Origin: Coniella vitis
Lineage: Eukaryota; Ascomycota; Sordariomycetes; Diaporthales; Schizoparmaceae
Direction of reading: 5' to 3'
NCBI GenBank assembly: GCA_011317545.1
Contig: WUJK01000008.1
Location: forward strand, 2,418,001 to 2,482,000
DNA: 64,000 nucleotides
In this document: piece by piece, positions 42,779 through 54,900 of the stretch
Layout of the letters: each line of letters starts with the position of its first letter
Numbering within the stretch: the first letter of the stretch is position 1
Notes under the pieces: generated by a model
The model's input: the letters and a program-made list of their open reading frames with translations, nothing else
What the model was told of the DNA's origin: nothing
Database searches by the model: none
Program-made: the position numbers and the translations under genes

Positions 42779-43964
42779 TGCTCAGACGTACGTCGGCAGA
42801 TGCCAGGAGTCAGCAGCAGGGCAGGGCAGGGCAGGGCAGGGGCGCGCAAAAGAGGTCGTACTGCAGCTGGAATCTTGCAATGATGACTAAGATGTCTGGT
42901 CGAGAACTGGGTCGGGTCCGGCTGAAGGCAGCTGCTGTGGAAGCTTCCTTCGCTTGGTGAAAGTTGGAACTTGGGAAGGCTCAACTGGGGCTCTGTCTGA
43001 TATTTTTGACCCCTGTCGTGCTGTTCTGCGCTAGGAGGGGGCACCAATGCACAGACCACATCTTAATTTCACAACGCGATCCATGCGGGTGGTTTTTTTC
43101 CCCCCTTTTTTTTTTTTCTTTTTTCTTTTTCTTTCTTTCCTGCAATAGCCTCGGTATATCAGGTAGGACATCCAATTTTCATTTAATGTCTTTCTTGGAT
43201 GAGTACTATTTCCAGATAGAACGTGGTCTTGCTTTTGGGAAGTACTCGTGCATGTATGATCCAGGATACACTGTCAGCCATTTCCGGCCTGTTTCATACA
43301 ATTTCTTTTTCTTCCCACATTACTTGGATACTGTCAAGTATAACATCCGTGAGTCCTCTGATTACATGGTGAGTGGCAAGCTGCTTGTTTGATGGAAAAA
43401 TCTATTCTCATTTCCAACTTATGAGACCCCGCCCAAACTCTGAGTCATTGGGGCCATGGCGAGCTGCGCGAGGCACCTCTCGCGGCATTTTTGGATGAGA
43501 TGGAATATATCAAACTACGAATGGTCAGAGTAACTCTGGATGTGCTGTTGTTTGGCTTGAACGGTTCTTTTCAAGCCTGAAAAAAAGGGGGGAGGGGGGG
43601 GTGCGTTCTAATACAGACTTGATGTTCCACACAAAGCTGGCCTAGAATATCGAGATACAAACATCGATTTCTTCTTGGACTCTCACCAGTAACAATGAAT
43701 ACTTGGACTGATATGCGCACCAGTTATCAATGTGTACTTCAGTTATAAACAGTGGCAGAAAGTAGACCGTGGAAAAGAAATACCCGCGTAAACCCCGTAG
43801 CATATGGGCGCCCAAGTATCACGGAAAGGCATCGAGGCGTCAGCTATACTCTTCAATAGGACTTCTCTCATTGGACGCCCCTTCAAAAACCCAGAGCAGA
43901 ATCAAACCTCCTCCTCCACTCTGCCACCTTGCACCGACTGCTCCGTCTGGATCCTCACCCATCA
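42779..43964. other. Intergenic: Rcm1 promoter and HAK 3' region
   Basis: 1.2 kb without a recognisable gene. A (GGGCA)n run is present at about 42813-42842, and T-rich and C-rich tracts at about 43097-43140. Confidence 0.5.
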
Positions 43965-46900
43965 TCAAATCTCCTTGAGGAATCCCACCTCAACCATCTT
44001 ATCCACGTCAATATCCAAGTCCGCCAACTTTGTGCGCGAGTTCTCCCGGATCCACAGAAACGCCCCCAGCAGCGCCCTGCGCAGCACCGCCGAGGGCCTC
44101 CAGCGCCCCAGCGCCGCCGACCCACTCTGCTTGACACGCATCGTCTCCTTGCCCAGTACATAGACCACCTGCGCGTCCAGCGCCTCACGCAACGCCCTCA
44201 ACTCCCGGTCGTCCTCTGGGCGGTTATTGGTGTTGGTGTTGTTGTTGTTGTTGTTCCTCCGCCTCCTTGTTGTTGTTGCTCTTGTCCGCTCTCCGCTGCT
44301 GCTCCCAACACCAGCGCGGCTGCTCCGACTCCGCGAAAGCGCCAGCTCAATCTGCGCGACCAGGTCCCGCGCCATGCCTGGCTTGAGCACGTCATCCGCG
44401 TACCCGTGGCGCAGCACCACGCTGTACATGTACGACGACGACGACATGTCCTCGTCCATGTCGTCGTCGTCGTTGTCGTCGTCGTCCGCCGTGGAAAAAG
44501 CACCACAGCCGCCGCCGCGCCGCCGCCGCCGCACAACGACATATCGTTCCGCGCACGGCACAGAAGCGACGGGCAGCGAGCGCATGTGGAACAAGACCGT
44601 GACGGCGGGCCGGGCGGCGAACTTGCGCACAAAGTGCGTGAACGAGGGCGGCAGGAAGTCGAGGTCGCCGTTCTTGTCGAAGAAAATGCCCAGGCCCGGC
44701 ACGGTCGAGACGGGGGTGCTGCCGAAGATGGGGTGCAGGCGTGTGACTAGTCTTGTTGTGGGTGGTGGTGGTGGTGGTGCTGTGGGATCGTTGTTGGGTG
44801 GAGAGTGAGGGCTGCTATGCTGCGACGATGCAGACAAGGACGAGGAGTTGGAGTTGTTGTGGCTGGCTGCACGGCCGCTCTCCAACGTCCTCCCTGTCTC
44901 TTGAATGCGTTCCGTGACAAAGAGTCCCGATATGGCGAGGCGGTCCATGTGCTCCGCGGCCCACTGAGACTCTTTGCCGAACCGCCACAGGATGAAGATG
45001 GAGCACAAGAGCGCCGCGAGGAGGATCGTAAACCAAGCACCGTCCGGGACCTTTGTCAGCACGGCGCTCAGGTACACGCCATCGAGACAGGCAAAGGCCA
45101 GCCAGATGGGCAGCACAACCAGCACCGGCAGCCGCCAGACGACCAGGGCCACGAGGGCCACCATGCAGGTGGTGAGGAAGGTGACGCAGATGACACACAC
45201 GCCGTATGCGTTGCCGAGCGAGGTCGTGTTGTTGTAGACGGCCGTCACGATGACGGTGCCGATCATGAGCAGCCAGTTGGCCAGCGGCAGGTAGATGTGC
45301 TCGTGGAAGTCGGGGCTCGTGTGCACGACCTTGATGTGTGGGAAGTAGGACATGCGCATGATTTGGGAGAGCAGCTGGAAGGTCGATGTGATGAGCGCTT
45401 GCGAGGCGACGACGGCCGCGAGCACGGCGAGGATGAGGGAGAAGATGAGCGTTCCCGGTGGGACGGTGGAGAAGAAGGGGTTGGACCATGCGGTGCCTGA
45501 AGCGTCTTGCGAGATGTAGGCGGCCTATTGGCGAGGTGGAGACCAGGTTAGAGTGGTTCTTGTGTGTTTGTCTGTGTCTACGTCTGTCCATCGCATCAGC
45601 TTGGGACGGTGTCCACGTACCTGTCCAATATAAGCAAAGAGCAAGCAAGGGTAAGCAATGCAAAGCCACGAAATCTGAATGGCACGCTTTCCGAAAGCGC
45701 CCAGGTCCGCAAACATGGCTTCGACGCCGGTAAAAGCAAGCAGCAGGCCGCCCAAGGACCGCCAGCCTTGCTCGCCATTGCGGACCAGATAGTCAAAGGC
45801 AAAGAAAGGGCTGAACGCCTTGAGGACCGTGTAGTCGTAGGCGGCGAGGTTGTAGATGCCCGACACGAGGTTGAACAAGAGCCAGACGACAACGATGGGG
45901 GCAAACCCGGTGCCGAGCTTCGAAGTGCCAAACGGCTGAAGGACAAACAGGAGGACGAGAATGACACAGGAGACGCCAATGACGACTGGCGTTCCCAAGC
46001 GCGGGTTGACCACACGGATGCCCTGGATTGCGCCAAGGACAGACTGGGCGGGTGTCAAGACTCCATCGGCCATGATCATGGACACGCCCTATGATTGGGG
46101 AGCAGAAACGGATGGAGTCAGTTGCCATTCTCTTCAAGGCCAGTTGGGGCCATGCATATAGATATTCACGACCATAGGACGAGCATCAGGTTTCGCCACT
46201 TACAAGGACACCCACCACCTTCAATATGGCCTTGGACGCAGGGCTATTCTCCAGAAAGCGACGAACGGACCGTGTCTCTGGCCGGAGGTCGCCCGTCCTG
46301 TATCGCTCCAGCCGAACACCTTTCTCGTAGGGATCACGGTGCGCAATGTCAATGTATCGCGACAAGAGGCTGTACAAGGCAAATGTGCCGCCTTGGCCGT
46401 CATCATCGGCGCTGAGGACAATGAAGGCGTATTTGACCGTGACAATCAAGGTCAGCGACCAGATGATGATGGACAAGGCACCGACGAGATCGATCCACGA
46501 GGGTTGGCTGGTGAATGTCGAGGACTGTCGGCGGTACGAGTGTTAGGCAATGTTTGTTTTCAGGATGAGTGAAGTGCGTATCTCGCCGTTCTGGAAATGG
46601 GGAAATGGTGTTCGCACATATACGTAAAGAGGACTGGTGCCAATATCCCCGTAAATGACTCCGGTCGCTGGGAAGAGAAGACGGCACTGTCAGTCTTGCC
46701 ATCCTCCAAAGTGGTTCGTGACCCTGAACAAGGCTCGGTCTTTCTCATGATGGTCTTGCTTACCTTGCCAGCTGAGCCACAACAACACGAAGCCGCTGTA
46801 TTTCTGCGCAAAAAGACACTTAGCATCAACACGGTCGCTCGAACCCTCCAAAGTCCAAGGACGCGTCGTGCCAGTCATTTACCTGCTTCTGGGGCTTGTT

Positions 46901-47089
46901 CAAGTCCTCCTCGGCAATCTGGCGGGCAGCCTCCTCGTCCAATACCTGCGAGTGAGCCGCTGCGCACATCGACGAGGCATTTCCCGGTCTCTTCTCGTTG
47001 TTCCTCTCCTCGTATGGAGGGCTCGGCTCGTCTGTCTCCAAAGCTTGTATCTGGAGAGGCAGCACGCTTTGGGGATCACGCTGAGCCAT
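43965..47089 (-). CDS. High-affinity potassium transporter (HAK/KUP family)
   Basis: Six exons: 47089-46883, 46803-46764, 46667-46618, 46524-46204, 46088-45621 and 45524-43965, giving 881 residues (Neurospora HAK1-like size). The family imports K+ across the plasma membrane, usually with H+. After a cytosolic N-terminus (~70 residues) the family hallmarks appear: TGVIYGDIGTSPLYVYSSTF, then SIIIWSLTLIVTVKYAF with the downstream DDDGQGGTFALYSLL, MADGVLTPAQSVLGAIQG and FTGVEAMFADLGAFGK. About twelve membrane segments are followed by a cytosolic C-terminal domain. Exons 2 and 3 are only 40 and 50 nt long, and all phases agree. The C-terminal domain contains low-complexity inserts: Ser/Asn/Pro at ~584-618, Arg/Gly then Asp at ~695-727, and Ser/Arg then Asn at ~764-797. 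One donor (GTGCGA, intron 46525-46617) is weak, but its frame and family agreement are good. Two TM-adjacent motifs are split across exons. Confidence 0.92.
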
Positions 47090-49682
47090 TTCCTTGCACG
47101 AACCAGGGGGTCAGTTGCTCTGTCAAGCACACCGAGAGCAAAGCCTACTGAGACGAGACAAGAGGGAAGAAGATAAAGGTATACAGCCCAGAGGATGGCC
47201 CAAGCAGCGACAAGACAGAAAGGGGCAATGCGCAATGAGCGGGACAAAACGGGAGCGGTGTTCAAAAAGGTGAGCGAACAATGAGTAGCAGCACAGAGAC
47301 TCCAAAAGCATACTGCGACGAGGGCTTTATTGTTGTGTCGTCCACTAGGTCTTTGCGCCCGCCCACCCAGCGACGGTCCTGGATCCTCCTGCTCCTCCTC
47401 CTCCTCCCCAGCCGCGAGCTGCGAAACTGTCGATCTGAGTGGGCAGAGAGATGGCCGCACTGGAATCCCCTGGCTCTTGTCACTCCAACCAAGAACATGG
47501 CTCCCCAACCCGCCGGTATACTCGATGCGGTTACTGTTGCCTGTTGGGATACTAGACGGCGGCGGCGGCGGCAGCGGCAACGGTGCGTGATTTTCCCCAA
47601 TGAGCAGACAAGCAAAAAGAGGATATAGCCTTGATAGACTCCTCCTTGACCGCTTACTGGGGCTTTTGTTCAGACGCGTCAGGGTCTCGGGTCTTTGCAG
47701 TCAGGGCACTGTACTTTGTGTGGCGTTGGCTCCGCCACGTGCATTATCGAGTACTATGTACTCTGTAGATTTCTCTTGGCATGTCACTCTTGAGGTGATT
47801 TACTAATATGGAAGACCAAGGCGTTCTGGGATATAGACAAGGCTAGCGCCGCGCTAATGCGGCCACGGAGGCTGATATATATATATGGCTCTCTAACAGT
47901 TGGCCCTGGGCTCGATCTTGAGCTCAGGCCGTACTTGACAGGCTCCCAGACTCCGTTTCAAAACAATGGCAGGTGGGGAAAGCCACAACAGGCCAAGGGT
48001 AGGTAGGCCCTGCCTCGCACACCGGCGCTGTATGTTTGTGGTCCAAGACCATGCCACATTCGGCGGCCCTGCCAGAAAATCGCTCACAGTATACCAGTGC
48101 GATGACATGGCTGACAGCCGCCGTTTGCTGCAATCTGGGGCTGATAAAAGCTGCCATCACCCACTCACTGACTGCGGATTGGGCCAGAGGTTCAGGGTCT
48201 CGCATTGGGCCCCTTCACCTTGCACCGTGGGAGACCAAAGAGCCCGAAAAACGCGCATAGTAAAAGCCAGCATACGCTGCAAAGTAGATGAGTAGAGAGG
48301 GCGGGCGGCACATTTGCCCAGATCAGGTAAGCCGAACGGGCAGCAGGAAAAAAAAAAAACCGAGGCCCTTTGCTGCTTTGATGACGAGTTCAAGATATGC
48401 AAAAGTAAAAGGAAGTATTCATGCGTTGCTTATCGCACGTTACATGCTAAGAGCAAAGAGGCCGCCCACGACATCAGAGGCAGGCAGAGAGGCAGGCAGG
48501 GCTGACAGATAAGGGTGCAATTTAATAACGCAAGCCCAAAACTGCATGATCTTCTTCGACTTGCCTTCCCCCTTTTCCATCTTCAGTCCTTGCTTGTCTT
48601 CCACTACTGTTCCCTTCTTTCTGTTTTGTTTCTTTTCTTTTCTTATTTTCCGGTCTTTCATCGCGTTCATGTCTTGCATTTTACGTTCACGGGCACCACA
48701 CTATATTCTGTGCTGCAAAGTTTGCAAATCAAGAACCTCCCTCATTCATAGTAATGGGCGCACCAAGATTAAACCCAATCTGTATATTAGAGAATCACTC
48801 GACCACACTGGTTGGCAATTTGGAAATGTTTCTGTGTGAAATTATGAACTACTCCATCCCAAACATTCCCTGACCCAATGTGCCATCGTGACAATATCAT
48901 CTTTATGAATAGACTTCTCTCTCTCTCTCTCTCTCTCTTTGCTAGTAGAGTACGAGTATCTGTAAGAAATTATCTGATGTACAGATATATTCACTCCTAC
49001 TACTTGCCTCCAAAAAAAAAAAGAAAAAAGAAAAAACCCCCCCCCCCCATCCCTCCCCACATCATTTCCCACGCATGAATCCGTGTAAAACCATTGGTTA
49101 GATTGGAACCTCCGCACCCCACACAAATTCTTGCAAATAGAATTCTTACCATCCAAGTAATAAGTACACAAGAGATGCACCCTCACCTGGATATCGATCA
49201 TGATGATATAGGCATAATATATCGGCATCTTCGAGACTGTCATGTTCAAACTTTCGCTCTTGCATAAAGCCTTCCCCCAAAGGATAAAGATTGTCCAAGA
49301 AGTCACTGATGTAAAACAGAACAAAATAATAACAATAAAAATGAAAATAAGCAAAAAATACAGAAATCCAATTTCACAAACGCAAAGGGACAGCTTTTCG
49401 CACAACTTCTTCCCCTTCAAATCGGAGAGCCAAGAGTCCGTCCATCGTACAGTAAGGAAAAAAAAGCAGTTGATATACCCCGACACGCACAATCCTCCAA
49501 GAAATTGGAATGAGTAGATGTATGGAATCGAAGAAGACAAAGTAGAAAAAGGACAAGGAACAAAAGAGGACAAGCCAGGAGAGAAACGAGAACATGTACA
49601 AGAAGTAACGATCGACAAAGCCAACCACTGCCGGTATCCAGGTCGGTTCAACAACAACAACAACCCATGCAGCCGCGTCTAC
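47090..49682. other. Intergenic: HAK promoter and GH64 3' region
   Basis: 2.6 kb without a recognisable gene. It contains one TACTATGTA motif (47752-47760, about 660 bases upstream of the HAK start), a C/T-rich tract (about 48545-48670), a (CT)n run (48914-48938) and adjacent A and C homopolymers (49010-49048). A 273-codon minus-strand frame at 48842-49663 is T-rich and Phe-rich and looks like 3' untranslated sequence of the GH64 gene. Confidence 0.5.
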
Positions 49683-51969
49683 TCAGTACACATCACCCAC
49701 CTGCTCCCAGCCTCCATCGTTCATAACAGCCCCATCAACCTCATCTACCATTCCAAAGTCTTGTACCTCCCAGGGCTTCCTCAAGACCCCATCACCCTCA
49801 GGGCCCACGGCACCAACCTCGCCAACACCACCGCCATATCCACCGGCTCTGCCACCGGGAGTCGACTGAGCAAACGGCAGAACAAAATAAACAAAGATCA
49901 AAAACAGCGCCATGGTGACGCGGCTAACGAGCGCACGCACAGACATGCTCAAGAACAAAGTGAGCAGCCGTGCGACAAAGTGTACAACCGGCCGTGCCGT
50001 CTTTGCGTACACGTGGCCGGGCGTCAACGAAGGGGAGGGTGGCGGCAAGGACGACGACGATGCCGACTCGTCAAGACGCTCGAGCAACGACGCGGCTCTC
50101 TCGCCCCATGCCGCAAGGACGAGTGAGCTCAGAGACCTAGTCTGGAGAGAAGATAATGAGGACACGTCTTTCCCGCTTCCGTTCTCTCTTCCTTTTCCTC
50201 CGATACCCACACTGAAAAGACCCTTTTCGCCGTCCTTTTGTGTAGACCCCCAATTTCCCTTACCAACATCACCAAGAGAGAGGCCCTTCTCGTTCTTGTC
50301 ATCAATGCTACTAGGAAGCGCTTGCTTACCTCGGCCCAGCCCCTTTTCAAGGTCTGTGTCTGCCGAGTCGTTGGAAAATCCCACCGCGCTGTCCGCGTCG
50401 GTGTTGTCCTCTTGTTTGTCGTCAACGTGGTGCGCTTCAGACAGTACATCGCTGCGCCGGATGCCCTGATGCGAGGATTGACGGCTTCCGCCAGGGCGCT
50501 GAGGGACACGCGTAGCCATGTCGCGCAGATTCACTGGCGTGGCTGCTGTGGTGGGTCCGCCGAGCGTGACTGTGAGGACGGAAGGGTTCGGATCACTGAG
50601 GTAGCCAGACTGGTCTGCGCCGCCTGTGGGACCGACATCGTCGCTTTTTGATAGTGTGACCATTAGTATGACGGGTGAAGAGAAGGAGGAGGGTGGAGAG
50701 AGAGAGAGAAATACGGATTTATCAGTGGAATTTTTTCGTTCTTTCAGGAGCTCGGACTTACTAGGGAAAAGCGTAACCCTTGCCATCGAGCAACGTTGCA
50801 TGGCAGAGGCGCGCATAATGGTTAGTGATGGTGTTCTGATAGTAGGTGCTCACTACTTCATCATCAGGCTGTACAGCATTAATGAGCAGCGTAGACCGGA
50901 CAAACGCCGCCGCCAGACGTGGCGTGATGGCCAGGAGCTCCGGGCTTGTCTGGGCGAAGGGTCCGGACGAGTTGGAGAAGATGTCGGCCGTCGAAGGCTG
51001 AGTGTAGGATCCTACGCCGCTAAAAGTGAGTTCGTTGTTCTTCACTGTACCGTTCACTCTTCCATACTGGGATGTTTGGGTGTCAATGGTCAGGTTGGCA
51101 TTGTTGCTGTACTTGGCCCAGACTTCATCCACGTATGGCTGGTAGTAGCCGGAAAACAGGCTGCTGTTCATGGCAATACCGCTGTTGGGCGACAGGGCAC
51201 GCAGATTAGCCCCCTCGTATTGAACAATCAAAGAGCTCCAAGGCTGGCCGTCCGCCGCAGTCTGTGCTGTGAGGCCACTACAGATCGTGTTGAGGCCGGC
51301 GCTAGGGAGACCCTCGACGGTGGTCACAGTCCCCGAGGTGTTTTGCAATTGCAACCCGATGGGAAGGCTGACAAAGTCGACAAGAGTGATGTTGACATAC
51401 AACTGGGACGTGTTGAAGGTGAACTCGCAAAAGTCCCAGTAAATATTGTAATTAGGGTCCGTCGTGTTTGTGGGCGACGGCAGGACCAGAGCGGGCCCTG
51501 GGTTGACGTAGAACGTCAAGGTCGCATCCCGGGAAAACCAGATGCGACCTCCATCAGTATAGGGAACAGTTATGTCTGTAGTACTTCCCGGTGCCCCGAG
51601 TTTGATGGCACAGTCTGCACCCAGAGGGGTGAGTGTGCTCGAGGGCGAGGGCGGATAGTATACCGTCTTGCCGTCACTGCAGAAATAGAAGCGAAAAAAA
51701 GAATCAGTCCTCTGTTCTTGACACCAGATAAGATACGCCAAGGGGTCTCGTCTTTACCTCTTCAACATGAACACAGCGTCATTGTTGCCTCCAGCAAGTC
51801 CATTGACATAGACATATGCATTGGAGGAGCTCGTATTGTTGACAACGGCTATGCTCAAGGTGGTATTCGTGGCAGTGGAGAGGGTGCTATCCGCTGTGGC
51901 CAGGTCTGTCGGCTGCTGGAGGATGTGTTCCACCTTGGCTCTCTTGAGGGCTTCATCGAGTGTGGCCAT
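49683..51969 (-). CDS. GH64-type beta-1,3-glucanase-like protein with C-terminal extension
   Basis: Three exons: 51969-51758, 51676-50762 and 50643-49683, giving 695 residues. The first ~375 residues match the glycoside hydrolase family 64 (thaumatin-like fold, beta-1,3-glucanase) pattern found in fungi: VVNNTSSSNAYVYVNGLAGG, the SDGKTVYYPPSPSS region, GGRIWFSRDATLTFYVNPGP, IYWDFCEFTFN and the Asn-rich TVEGLPSAGLNTICSGL. No classical signal peptide is seen at MATLDEALKRAKVEH, so secretion may be unconventional or the 5' end incomplete. Residues ~376-600 are Gly/Ser/Asp/Lys-rich, and ~600-634 form one or two hydrophobic segments (TLFLSMSVRALVSRVTMALF and onward), followed by a Gly-rich tail. 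This suggests a membrane-tethered form. The introns (51677-51757, 50644-50761) are GT-AG and in phase. The last acceptor (AAAAAG) is weak, so the extension could belong to an alternative transcript. Confidence 0.82.
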
Positions 51970-54900
51970 CTTGCTGTATCGGTGTGCGGCAGCGCTTCGG
52001 GTACCAGAGACAGACCAAGAGACTCCAGATCAAAACTGGTCCACAGAGGAAGATGCGGTAAGGACAGTCGATGATATATCTGAAAGATCGGCTAGCAAAA
52101 GAACGGACAAGGCGAGTATCAAGCCTTCCCTGAGAGTAGATGGCTGAGTGTGACGTTGACTTGATGTCTCAGAAAGGAGTGACTGAGGTGGGGTGAGTGA
52201 GAGTTGAGAGTTGAGAGCTGAGAGCTGTATCGGAACTGCTCACAACACCAACTTGAGCACGTGTTGAGAAGGCTGTCAACAGACTGATCGGCCTCCTGAC
52301 CTCTAGCCAAGAGGACGAGGTGAACATCATGCTGGGTTATATATGCCCATCTAGTCTGGCTCGAGGAGTACTCCTTACTACATACAGCCTGCCTCAGTCT
52401 CTACAACCACTACACCATCAGCTGGAATTTTACACCCATTTTTCATGGAGTGTTAAGCCTGCCGTTGCATCAGGAGGCCCAGATGGCTCAGGGAGGTCCG
52501 AGTCACGGCCGAGGAGGCGGGTTGAAGAGGCATGAAAATCCAACCCTGTATGCTCGGCAAAAGCCATTCCCAGCAAGTATTTGGACTGCGTGTAATATTG
52601 CAGGAAAGAGCGTGGACAAACTAGGTCTTCAGTGTGGCATGCTGCCAGACAGTTAACCCCCAAGGGTCGAACGTGGGCAAGGTTCTCCTCAGGGACTCTT
52701 TTTGGCCCTTTAGGAGCCAAGGTTGCTGGGCAAAAATCAAACAGGTATGGCTACCCCAGGCTCGGCTGCTCGGTTGCCTGCAAGACGGCAAGCCAGGGTC
52801 CTTGACGGGCTGCACATGCTTGGAGAGCACGGCAGACTCGAACAAGGGTGAATGGGTTGCATGGGGACGAGATAGGCAATAAATCTGGCATCTCTGTGGC
52901 TAGAAGCCAAAATCATCAGGGACAGCTGCGCCGGAGCACGCAACCCTTGTCGAGCGCCAAGGGCAACCAACCAGATGGGTTGCGAAATGGCTGTTCACCG
53001 AGCGGATATCATGGCATTCTCTTTCTCCTTGTCGATGGGAGCTCTTACTTTGCGCAGCATTGAAACTGCGCTTTGCAGACTCGGCCAACGCCAACGACGC
53101 AATAGCCCCCCGGGAAAAAGGAAGCATGGCAACAAAAGAACCAGGGCTCGTCCCAAGCCATAAGCGGATGTCTGGAAGCAGGAGGGCTTCGTGCGCACAC
53201 GCATCTTGTGCTTGTTTTGCCCGCCTGCTTGCTTGCGTGTCGAAAGCGCGGCCAGTCATGGGCTCGCTGTAGCCAAGAGAGCTGCAAGATCATCCTGATC
53301 TGCCAGATCCGAGCCAGGACGCCAGGCCTTGCGCAACGGCGACGCGCACCCAGGGCAGCCGAGGACGGCGATGCTGGCAAGACATTGTACAGTGGCAAGT
53401 GACTGGTAACATACGCGTTCGAAGCTGGGACTGGCGGGCGACCGCCGGCGCAGACACCATGTTGGGCCACAACAAGACACGGGCGGAGGTGGCATGCGGC
53501 GTGTCTGGCAGCACGGCGACGGCAGCTGTGCCACTTCGTCAGCACGCCCGCTGCATAGCGTGCGTGTGGATTGCGAGAGCGCGTCATCTTGGAAGCCGTC
53601 GTCACAGGTTCTAGACGGAGCAGTTCTTGTCAATACAGCATCCACCAATCGAGAGCAGCGGCCGGGGAGATGGGGTTCGTGACCTAGGGAGCTGGTGGCT
53701 TGCCGGTCGACGAATCGGGCAGCGAGAGGGGCTAATAAATCACATCCGCCGCCTTGGCTGACAGAAAGCCGAATGCGGGTTGGGCGGCCGTGAGTGGCTG
53801 CTGGAGAAGATGAAGACGGAGGTTGCGTTGGGGGAGGCGTTGTGGGTGTGGACGGGGGTTGACCTTCCTGATTGGTCCTCTACATAGTACTTGCAGACTG
53901 CAGCACCACGCAAGTACCGAGTGCCGCCAAGTTTGGTGGGCTTGGTACCTGCATATACATGTAACTTCCGCCAGGGCGATCTGGTGCTGTCAGTCCGTCA
54001 AGGCCCTGTGAGCACCCGCCACCGCTTGGTAGGTCGGTGCCAAGGCGAGAGAGAGCCTGTACTAGTAGTAGCGACCTGTGGATGCAGATCTCCAGCGCCT
54101 GCTCCCCCGCAAGGAGCTCCCGGATACCCCAGATCTGGTGACCTACCAGCCTGCCAGCCTACCCAGCTGAGTAAGGTACAAACAGCCTCGTATTTTCGAC
54201 CTCAGGACTCATTCATCGTCCACCAGCTGCTCCAGGATCTGTGCTTTATACTGACAAGCTATGCGCAAAGAAAGCCTCGCTTCAGCCCAGAATACGATAC
54301 TCTGCCATCATCGTCGGATCATAGAACTACAGATAAGTGATCAATCGATCTGCTGCATCATCTCTTGCCGCCGCCAATGTTGCGCACGCTTGCTGCCACT
54401 CATCCGCCCAGAATCCAATATAGCAAGCCATCTGTCGCCTTTGCTTGCTTTTCCCTGTGCCTGTGCCCATACCATATAGTTCATTTGCTGTTGGGCCCTT
54501 CTCGGCCGCCGACAAGCAAGCTATTTGGAAAAGGAAGACCCAGCCTTCCTGGTGCAAGTGGGCCGTGGATCACTTTGATCGGAGAGAATACACACTCATT
54601 CTCTCTCTCTCTCTCTCTCTCTCGAGCTCACTCACGTGTCAACGCGATATCTCAGCAGACGCCACCCCAGATGAGGGCTCATTGCGCAGAGAAGCACGCG
54701 AGTTGCCGACTACCCTCTCCCACCACATCATGGTGCAATGGCAACCGTGAAAGAGGAGAAAACAAGGTCCTGGCTCCATCACTCTAGCGAAGCTGGAAGA
54801 ACAACACTTTTTGCTTTTGCTTTTGCTCCCCGGGAATATCACTGTCCGTACCTGCATATAAAAGTAAGCCCGCAGGATTCGCACCTCTGCCGTCTTTCGG

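Noticed and set aside
34183..47089. A secondary-metabolite or drug-resistance cluster around the MFS transporter
   Set aside because: The neighbours are a pantothenate-pathway reductase, an rRNA methyltransferase and a potassium transporter. There is no polyketide synthase, peptide synthetase, terpene cyclase or tailoring enzyme.
48842..49663. A 273-codon minus-strand frame rich in Phe, Ser, Ile and Tyr
   Set aside because: It directly follows the GH64 stop codon, is T-rich, includes a CT microsatellite, and matches no family. It reads as 3' untranslated sequence.
53045..53605. A 186-codon minus-strand frame in the GH64 promoter gap
   Set aside because: Arg/Cys/His/Ala-rich with no motif. 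Alternative frames on both strands are open as well, so there is no support for a gene.
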